From: Vesta saturnalis
Lineage: Eukaryota > Arthropoda > Insecta > Coleoptera > Lampyridae
Length of the DNA: 64,000 bases
Direction: 5' to 3'
Assembly (NCBI GenBank): GCA_036346205.1
Contig: JARFJB010000921.1
Location: 1,071,001-1,135,000 of the forward strand
Shown: positions 34,206-64,000 of the stretch, in pieces
Layout of the letters: each line of letters starts with the position of its first letter
How positions within the stretch are numbered: position 1 is the stretch's first letter
Position numbers and translations under genes: made by a program
Notes under the pieces: model-generated
Told to the model about the DNA's origin: nothing
Seen by the model: the letters and a program-made list of their open reading frames with translations, nothing else
Database searches by the model: none

Positions 34206-35810
34206 ATGAGTAAACGCAAGGCCTTGACAGACTTGGAACGAACTTTTAACAAATGAGACTAGTATTGGCCCAGAGGATTTTAGTTCGGATGATTCAGTTG
34301 CGGATCCACTATATAATACTGAAACTACCTCCGACCATGACAGCTCATCTGAAGAAAGCGTGGGTGAATTAATACAAAGAGACAGAGAGGAAGAAGAAGC
34401 AGAATGGGAAGATGAAGACGAAGCGGAAGCCGAAGCAGAAGCCGAAGCCAACGGAAATTATGTTGCAGAGCATTCTCCTACTTGGACGGATTACGTTGGT
34501 CGACAAAAGTATTTTGCATTTACTGGCAGGTCTGGAGTGCAAAATATATTCAAGAGACATCACCCCTCTCGAAGTGTTCAAGCTTTTGGTTGACGAAGAT
34601 GTTATAAGTCTAATTGTAGAGGAAACTAACCGTTTTGCAGAGCAATCTTTGTCGTCCAGAAAAGGAAAATTTTCCAGGTTTAAAAATGGACTAAAACCAA
34701 TCTCCGAGGAGATTCAAAATGTTTGGGCTCATAATTTGAATGGGACTGGTCAAGATTTCGTCTCTTCCCGATTACTGGGCATGTGATGGAATTTATAAGC
34801 AACATTCCTCCATACATTATGTCTAGAAATCGGTTTCAAATGTTGCTCAGTATGTTGCATTTTAGAAATAACGAGACTATCCAAAAAGGGGATAGATTAG
34901 CTAAAATTCAACCTCTTCTCACCATATTGGAAAGAAATTTCCAGCAATTATATTACCCTGATCAAGACATCGTCATCGATGAGACACTCGTTCCTTGGAG
35001 GGGACGACTTATCTTCAGGCAATATATTCCCCATAAGTGTCATCGTTATGATGTTAAACTTTTCATACTGTGTTCAACAGATGGGTATACATGGGCTATG
35101 AAAATTTATGCCGGAAAATCACAAGATGGTCAGCGAGAAGTCGGCTTGTCAACAAACATCTGCATGGAATTGAATAGACCATTACTAAACGATGGTAGAA
35201 CTTTGTTTATTGATAATTTTTATACCAGCTACGAGCTTGCCAAGTTGATGTTGAAAAACGGTACTCATGTAGTTGGTACATTACGGTCTAACAAAAAACA
35301 TTTTTCAAAAGAAGTTATGTTGGCAAAATTGAAACGAGGAGATATAGTTTTCAGAGAAGATGAAAATAGGATAGTGGTACTAAAATGGCGAGACACCAGA
35401 GACGTCAGAATGATATCTACCAAGCATGCACCCATTATGATTGACGTACTACCAAAGTCTAAACCAATGTTGAGAACTGCAGACACTGATGAGCCACAAC
35501 TTTCGACCAGCAAAGATTTGTGTTCATCACCAAAGCCTTCGACCAGCAGAGATTTGGCAAGACCTCAAACATCGACGAGCCGAGCCGATAATACTAGTCA
35601 GGTTTCTTCTCCTATCCAAAATTCAAACGCTACTACGTCAGCAGGAAATGAAGACCACAAATTGATGTTCCGGATTAGTGCCAAAATAATACTCGATAAT
35701 AATGGTCGACCAAAATTTGGCAATTCTTGCGTATAATAAGGAAAGGGGCATAGACTTGTCGGACCAGATGACATCGTATGTATCCAGTCTACGTAAAGGA
35801 ATAAAATGGT
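34206..35810 (+). pseudogene. piggyBac transposase (DDE_Tnp_1_7), frameshifted
   Basis: It starts ATGAGTAAACGCAAG (34,206). An acidic N-terminal region (SSDDS, then E/D/A repeats, 34,260-34,450) is followed by a frameshift near 34,530 and the core at 34,783-35,736. The catalytic Asps are readable: IVIDETLVPWRG (about 34,974), TLFIDNFYTSYELA (about 35,202) and, after another frameshift near 35,725, ERGIDLSDQMTSYV (about 35,745). An unusual STSKD/STSRD-rich linker precedes the third Asp. TGA near 34,785 and TAA at about 35,818 truncate it, and no Cys-rich C-terminus is present. Confidence 0.8.
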
Positions 35811-36094
35811 ACGTGTAACTATTTTTACAGGTTTTATTTTCAGCTTGTATTATTTTTTTCGCCTAAATGTCTTAGTACATTTTTTTGTTTATATTATAAA
35901 TATTTGACATTTTGTTTTTATGTTGTAACTAAAAATAAATATTTTTGAATAATTATGATGTTTTATTGAAATTATCGAAACAAATAGCAAATATTCGAAT
36001 CTGCTAAAACCAAGTATACTTAACGGTTCGTGGGAAGCCACCGAATAAAATCTCATAAGAAAAAGCGTGTAGCGGTCTGATAGTGGCAATTGTC

Positions 36095-36116
36095 CGTCTG
36101 GCATATATGCCAGACG
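36095..36116. repeat. Perfect 22-bp palindrome near right piggyBac end
   Basis: The half-site CGTCTGGCATA is followed by its exact reverse complement. A second, imperfect copy lies at about 36,139-36,160. These are probably transposase-binding subterminal sites. Confidence 0.8.
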
Positions 36117-36177
36117 TGGCCCCTTAAGAAACACTGCTGTCTGGTATATATGCCAGACGTGGCACGCAATGTGTTAA

Positions 36178-36975
36178 ATAATTCAACAAATAGCAAAATG
36201 TGCCGAAGCTCCATCTTGCTGAAACCATAATGTATCGCTTGGTGGATCCGGATCTTCATTGTTCGGATAAAGCACCGCAAGAGCAGGAATTAAATCGTTT
36301 ATTAAGAAATTCAGATACTTTTTACTTGTCAATGAACCCTCGATAAAAAATGGTCCTAGAATTCTCTCCCCTACAATTCCTACCCAAACGTTGAGTTTTT
36401 GAGGAAACTGCATGTGCGTCTCGTTCATCCAACGCGGATTTTCAGGTGCCCAATATCGATAGTTATGACGATTCACTGTTCCATTAAGGTGAAATGTTGC
36501 TTCATCAGAAAAAATTATGCGATTTGAAAAGTTGCCATCAATATTGCACCGCTCCATCATTACCTCACAGAACTCTGTTCTGCTGCGTTCAGGATCATCT
36601 CCGTTAAGCCCTTTCACTAATTGAACTTTGTAGGGATGCCATTTAGGTTTCTTTAAAATCTTTATAACTGACCTTTGAGAAATGTCATTATTTGCGGCTA
36701 GTTCTCTTATAGTTTCATGGGGATTTTCTTGTAGAGACAGACAACAGAATATCTAATTCGTTACTTTCTTCGGTTGTTGGACGACCACCTCTATGGCGAT
36801 CTCTCACATGTCCGAGTTCAGAAAACTTTCTTCCTATTTTGGAAACTGTCGCTCTTGTGATAGGATACTTGTTATTAAATATCTCACAAACCTCTTGTTG
36901 TGTTCTAGTACGGTCGTCACATCCCCACAATATTACAATTTCAATTCGCTCTTTTTCAGTCAAATATCGCACCAT
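36178..36975 (-). pseudogene. Nested mariner transposase, N-terminal and central part
   Basis: The minus strand begins at the likely ATG (36,975-36,973, MVRYLTEKER). It contains an HTH region (QQEVCEIFNNKYPITRATVS), a GGRP-like linker, then RIIFSDEATFHLNG (first Asp) and LWFQQDGASAHFA (second Asp). Frameshifts lie near 36,715-36,620 and just before the piggyBac junction (about 36,190). The pogo insertion site is one base upstream of the ATG, so the coding part begins right at the pogo end. Confidence 0.8.
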
Positions 36976-36977
36976 TA

Positions 36978-39966
36978 GGGGAAAGTAGTACGAGTTGATC
37001 GCATGAGGTAAGATGATCCTATCTAATTGCAGCGTTGTTATTAATGCCATCTAGTTGTATTCTTTGGTAAAACGTAGCCTTATACACCCACATGCGTCAG
37101 TCGATGCGTGATAGCGGCGTGAGTGACGTAGTACTGGTTTTTACGACAAAAATAAAAATAGTAAGCTGTTGATATAAGGTAAGGTTGACTTTAAGATTAA
37201 ATAACTTTTAAGTTAGGGTGGTGATTGTATGGCTGTCATTTTTGTGGCTTTCTCATATGTGCAATGTGCAATAATTGTGTAGTGCTTATAGGTTACGTTA
37301 TCAAACAATGAATAACAAAAGTTGAATTCGGGGTAAGATGATCCCAGGGATCATCTTGTACCATGACCTTCTATATGAATCATTAAAACTTACAAATTTC
37401 TTATTTCAAAGTCATAAATAGCTTGCAAAACGGACATAATGTTTACTTTATGTAATTAAATAAGTAGGCTAATACTGTTTGATCTTGTTTTTGTAGATAT
37501 TTCTGTAGATTAAAAATATAAAATGCTAAATAAACATTTTCTTTTTGTTAAAGGTGATGCCGCGTGATTATAAAAGAAAAACCACTCGAGGGGGGTGGTC
37601 GGAGGCATCAATGACAGCAGCCCTGGATGCTGTTAAAAATGGCATGGCATATAAACGAGCGAGCAAAGAATTTTTAGTGCCCGTTATGTCATTAAAACGA
37701 CGAGCTAAAGGAAAAAATAAAATAATAAGATAGCAGTAAAATATTTAGGTGGAAGAAAAACAGTTTTTACATTCGAGCAAGAAATCGAGCTTGAGAACCA
37801 CATCAAAGACATGGAGACAAGAATGTGTAGGTTAACAAGAAAAGATGTGTTATCATTGGCATATCAACTTGCAGTCAAAAACAATATTTCGCACCCATTC
37901 AAGAGAGAAAAAGCAGGAAATGACTGGCTAAAAGGATTTAGGCAAAGACATCCGGATATCACCCTTCGTGCTCCAGAGTCCACTTCAAGTGCTCGAGCGC
38001 GAGGCTTTAACAAACCCGTAGTAGAAAAGTTTTATTCTACATTGAAAGACATCCAAGAAAGGAAAAACTTTCCTTCCCATCGAATTTATAACGTAGATGA
38101 GACGAGCATTTGTACAGTACCAACTAAAAAGACAAAAGTATTTGCAAAAACTGGACGTAAACAAGTAGCACGAGTTACATCAGCTGAAAGAGGGCTGACT
38201 ACAACAGCTGTAATTTGCATGTCTGCTTCTAGAACTTTTGTTCCACCGATGTTTATTTTTCGAAGAATCCGTATCAAGATTAAGTTGATGGATGGTGCAC
38301 CACCAGGGTCCATATGGGCATGTAATTCATCAGGGTGTGTGAAACTGGATGTTTTTACACATTGGTTTGACCATTTTTTTCGCCACACGAAGCCTTCCGA
38401 AAATGATCCAGCGTTGTTGATTCTAGACGGTCACCTATCTCATACAAAAAATTTACAAGTGATTTTAAAAGCACGGGAAACCACGTTACCATTGTTTGCT
38501 TGCCACCGCACTGCACACATAAACTCCAACCTTTGGATGTCAGTGTTATGTATCCCTTGAGCGTTTTTCACAACCAATCACTAGAAAAATGGATGAACAA
38601 CAATCCTAGTAGGCCAGTGACCGTTTTTCAGATAGCAAAGAATTTTGGTGAAGCTTACTTAAAAGCTGCAGTTCCAACAAATGGTATCAATGGATTTGCT
38701 AAAACCGAAATATGTCCTTTTGACCCCGATGTGTTTACCGAAGCCGATTTCATTGCTGGTGCAACAACTGAAAATGAATTGCATGAAGAAGGTTCGGGTT
38801 CACCACAATTGCCAGATGTGGAAAGTGAACGGCATAGAACACCATCGCCTATAGTAGAAGAACAACTTTCAGTTTGTAATCCTTTATCACCGTTGCCATC
38901 CACGAGCAACGCAATCAACCGCAGTGAGTCACCATCACACCTAAATGATAGCAATCTTGGATATTTTGTCATTTCACCCGCTCAATTAAAACCATTGCCA
39001 AAAATAGTTGGTGAACGAAGTCATGTGAAAAGAAAGACCGCGCATACGGCAATTTTAACCAGCACACCATATAAAACTTACTTAGAGGAAGAAACTAGCA
39101 AGAAAACCGGAAACGAAAATAAAAGGCCACAAAAGAAGCAAGTTAACAAAAAAGCTGTACTAAAAAAGAAACAGAAAGGAAAGGGAGTAGGTAAAGGAAT
39201 GTCAAAAAAATGGAAGAAAATTTCAAATGCCTCCTAATCTGAATCATCTGGAGAAGAAGACGTAGAATGTCTGTTTTGCACAGACACGTTTTCCAAAGAT
39301 AATCAGGGTGAAGGATGGATAAGATGTTGTGTTTGTGAAAAATGGGGTCATGAAGCTTGTGCCGGGATAGATAGCGATGATCCAGATAACTTTATTTGTG
39401 ATTTATGTAGCACAACACCAAGCAAAACGCGTTGGGACTTTTAAGAGAAACAAACCAAGTTCTTTTAATTTTTTGATGGCATCTTGTTGAAGATTCTTTA
39501 ATGTTGACTTTCAAAATGATTGTTGTCCCAAGTATTTTTATTTTTTTTTATTTTTGTTTTATTATGAATTATTGTTTGTTTAAAGCATATACTATGTTAT
39601 TTTTTTTGCCGTTCAGTTTATAAAACCTTAGTTAAAATAAAAACATTGTTAGCTCAAGCCGATTTTTGGTTTTATTTACCTTATTATTTTAAAATCCAAA
39701 ACAGGGGTAAGATAATTCCGGGTATCATCTTGTCCATACCGTAGGGATCATCTTGACCACCGGGGTGTACAAGATGATCCCTTGGCAAACTTTTTAAAAA
39801 AGGAAAATATTATAATGATGCCCTAATGAAAACATTTTTTTGAGCATGGCAATAGTAATATAAATAATGAAGGCAATAGGAAACTTCTTCATATCTGAAT
39901 TGTATTGAATATTGTTGAAATTACGTCCATTTTACCTTGAGGGGATCATCTCGTACACCTTTTCCC
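36978..39966 (+). mobile_element. Pogo-type element with TA duplication and repeated subterminal motif
   Basis: The left end GGGGAAAGTAGTACGAGTTGATC (36,978 on, described by its core GTACGAG) is an imperfect inverted repeat of the right end ...CTCGTACACCTTTTCCC (to 39,966). TA lies outside both ends. The ten-base motif AAGATGATCC or its complement recurs at 37,010, 37,335, 37,348, 39,722 (variant), 39,745 and 39,771. The copies at 37,335 and 37,348 form a hairpin. Confidence 0.8.
37557..39444 (+). pseudogene. Pogo (DDE_1) transposase with C-terminal PHD-like finger, broken
   Basis: The likely start is ATG 37,557 (MPRDYKRK); an in-frame TTG lies 12 bases upstream. An N-terminal Psq HTH (GGWSEASMTAALDAVKNG) is followed by a frameshift with stop near 37,731. 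The second HTH (GNDWLKGFRQRHPDI) starts near 37,917. The DDE core is RIYNVDETSIC (38,083 on), LLILDGHLSH (38,415 on) and, after a second frameshift near 38,480, HKLQPLDVSVMYPLS. A basic Lys-rich tail then meets a TAA (39,236-39,238). Past the stop the frame continues SESSGEEDVECLFC and ends in a Cys/His finger (CLFC, CCVC, HEAC, CDLC) of PHD type. All three Asps are kept, so only three lesions separate it from an intact frame. Confidence 0.8.
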
Positions 39967-40392
39967 TATTTACTGAATTACGTAAAAAAGCCCACAATAA
40001 AAAAAAATACACAAACTGATAAAAAACTGTCATAATTTTAACGCTGTCAATTGTTACATGGCTACTTGATTCTTTATTAAAACTTGGAGCTCTTGATTGT
40101 TATTAGATTTTTGTTTTAAAACTTTAACGGCAATTATCTCGAAATTTTCAAAATACAGCACCATACTTTTTTAGCATATTTGGTCTTAGAATTTCATGTT
40201 CTTTCCAAATTCATCATAAAACAGGGTTTCCATTTAAAAAAATTAACGCTCACGTCATAACTCAAAAACAAAATAGGATCTTTAAGTGACGATTACAGTA
40301 AAATATGTCTCATTTAAGATAAAAATTGACGTTTTTCAAAAACGTTTAATAAAAGATTTATTGCGATAGTTCCAGACTTTACACTCGCACTG
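39967..40392. other. Right TIR and 5' flank of the nested mariner
   Basis: Non-coding mariner sequence between the pogo right end and the mariner right end. Its reverse complement matches the left TIR at 31,351-31,516 and, beyond the LTR-like insert, 33,368-33,430. Confidence 0.8.
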
Positions 40393-40779
40393 TATATTTA
40401 TTTACTAATAACTAATTACTAATATTGTTTTACTAGTATAATAATAATATTAGTCGGTATAACTGTTACCAATTATATTTGTCGTTATTCCAAAAACATT
40501 TTAGACACAATATTATTGTACGTATTACTACAAAATTACAAATTAAACAAATTTATCTATTAAGATAGCATTGTAGAATGTTATAATTAACATACCTGTT
40601 GAACATTACGATGCTAATACCATTAAGACATTTTGTGATAAGATAATTCGCACTAAAAATAAATTCTTTTATCTGAATAATTAATTAGTCACAACGAATG
40701 ACTTCTCAACATACCTAGCAACAATTTAAATGTAAGTTTTCTTACTTTTTATTTTTCTAATGGTCTCACATTTTTGTAG
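40393..40779. other. Upstream region of APN gene B
   Basis: AT-rich sequence. A pyrimidine-rich stretch ending TTTTTGTAG (40,779) directly before AAT-ATG suggests an intron in the 5' untranslated region. No promoter element is confidently identified. Confidence 0.45.
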
Positions 40780-40782
40780 AAT

Positions 40783-62943
<22,161 letters not shown>

Positions 62944-63046
62944 GTAAGTTTCACTAATTTCTATTTTCTTGCGGTCGAAAACATGCGTTATTTGATGTTT
63001 TACGACTCCCTGAACACGAAAAAAATTTTCTAAAATTTTCAAAATG

Positions 63047-63081
<35 letters not shown>

Positions 63082-64000
63082 CTCTCTGTCTGTGTGTCTG
63101 TGTGTCTGTGTGTTTGTGTCTGGTTGTCTGGTTGTCTGTGTGTCTGTGAGTCTGTGTATCTGTGTGTCTGTGTGTCTGTGTCTCTGTGTGTCTGTGTGTC
63201 TGTGTGTCTGTGTGTCTGTGTGTATGTGTGTCTGTGTGTCTGTGTGTCTGAGTGTCTGAGTGTCTGTGTGTCTGTGTGTCTGTGTGTCTGTGTGTCTGTG
63301 TGTCTGTGTGTCTGTGTGTCTGTGTGTCTGTGTGTCTGTGTGTCTGTGTGTCTGTGTGTCTGTGTGTCTGTGTGTCTGTGTCCGTGTGTCCGTGTGTCTG
63401 TGTGTCTGTGTGTCTGTGTGTCCGTGTGTCCGTGTGTCTGTGCGTCTGTGTGCCTGTGTGTCTGTGCGTCTGTATGTCTGTGTACCTGTGTCTGTGTGCC
63501 TGCATTTCTGTGTGTCTGCGTGTCTGTGTGTCCGTGTGTCTGTGTGTCTGTGTGTCTGTGTGTCTGTGTGTCTGTGTGTCTGTGTGTCTGTGTCTGTGCT
63601 GTGTGTCTGTGTGTCTGTGTGTCTGTGTGTCTGTGTGTCTGTGTCTGTGTGTCTGTGTGTCTGTGTGTCTGTCTGTCTGCGTGTCTGTGTCTGTGTGTCT
63701 GTGTGTCCTGTGTGTCTGTGTGTCTGTGTGTCTGTGTGTCTGTGTGTCTGTTGTGTCTGTGTGTCTGTGTCTGTGTGTCTGTGTCTGTGTGTCTGTGTGT
63801 CTGTGTGTGTCTGTGTGTCTGTGTGTCTGTGTGTCTGTGTGTCGGTGTGTCTGTGTGTCTGTGTGTCTGTGTCTGTGTGTCTGTGTGTGTCTGTGTGTCT
63901 GTGTGTCTGTGTGTCTGTGTGTCTGTGTGTCTGTGTGTGTCTGTGTGTCTGTGTGTCTGTGTGTGTCTGTGTGTGTCTGTGTGTCTGTGTGTCTGTGTGT
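63047..64000. repeat. TCTGTGTG (8-bp) tandem array reaching the window end
   Basis: (GT)n at 63,047-63,080, then almost uninterrupted TCTGTGTG units with occasional single changes to 64,000. The array continues past the window. It lies in intron 10 of gene B. The minus-strand Thr/His/Gln frame is an artefact. Confidence 0.95.

Larger units (their letters stand above)
33847..36177. mobile_element. piggyBac element with TTAA target duplication
   Basis: TTAA at 33,847-33,850 and 36,174-36,177 flanks terminal repeats CACATTGCGTGCCAC and GTGGCACGCAATGTG. The element itself is 33,851-36,173. Subterminal copies of a TCTGGCATATATGCCAGA-type palindrome lie at both ends. The transposase is on the plus strand, opposite to the host mariner. 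The element is clearly younger than the mariner it splits. Confidence 0.9.
31351..40392 (-). mobile_element. Mariner-like element split by three nested insertions
   Basis: The left end CAGTGCGAGTGTAAAGTCTGG (from 31,351) is the reverse complement of the right end, which finishes CTCGCACTG at 40,392. TA lies on both outer sides (31,349-31,350 and 40,393-40,394). The TIRs run at least 165 bp inward and resume beyond the first insertion. Removing the inserts leaves about 1.9 kb, a normal size for a mariner. The inserts are an LTR-like block (about 31,517-33,365), a piggyBac (33,851-36,173) and a pogo (36,978-39,966). The transposase is on the minus strand. Confidence 0.85.

Noticed and set aside
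62954..63505. Thr/His/Gln-rich 183-codon frame on the minus strand
   Set aside because: Translation of the TCTGTGTG array; it would end in the same repeat on any reading.

Overview
The window looks like AT-rich arthropod, most likely insect, nuclear DNA. It has spliced genes with short introns next to multi-kilobase introns, mariner, piggyBac, pogo and Penelope-like elements, and long (AT)n and (GT)n microsatellites. There are no bacterial-type operons. The host coding content I can support is two tandem, same-strand M1-family aminopeptidase N (APN) genes. Gene A contributes only its last five exons (14,850-21,926, with a GPI-type C-terminal tail). Gene B contributes its first ten exons (40,783-62,943, with a signal peptide) and continues past the window edge.

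Gene B keeps the APN exon architecture, but the GAMEN exopeptidase motif and the HEXXH zinc motif are both replaced. Its exon 1/exon 2 junction also shows a one-base phase mismatch. It is therefore a candidate pseudo-aminopeptidase or a decaying copy.

Region by region: 0.3-2.3 kb holds an IS5/Harbinger-type (DDE_Tnp_4) transposase with a SWIM finger. 2.84-6.74 kb is a giant inverted repeat made of two head-to-head Penelope-like elements (PLEs) with a hammerhead-like motif. 8.5-10.1 kb is a second PLE lineage. 10.3-14.0 kb holds mariner-like elements between (TA)n arrays, one with ~390-bp terminal inverted repeats (TIRs). 14.85-21.93 kb is the gene A 3' end, whose last intron carries an inverted tRNA-SINE pair, two nearly T-free 0.5-kb tracts and a decayed mariner. 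22-27 kb is decayed tandem repeats and LINE/mariner relics. 27.1-28.4 kb is a pogo/Tigger relic. 28.8-29.6 kb is a tRNA-containing repeat array. 31.35-40.39 kb is one mariner element carrying three nested insertions: an LTR-like block, a piggyBac with TTAA duplication, and a pogo with TA duplication one base upstream of the mariner ATG.

40.8-64 kb is gene B. Intron 1 holds a mariner relic fused to an endogenous adintovirus/Polinton-like fragment (PolB N-terminus, packaging ATPase, structural protein, PLA2-like protein). Intron 3 holds PLE-derived repeats around a 1-kb GT-rich array. Intron 6 holds a third inverted PLE locus. The window ends inside a TCTGTGTG-type array.

Most of the DNA is mobile-element debris that has inflated introns and intergenic space around an APN cluster. 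All assignments come from reading motifs and translations by eye; no database search was run.
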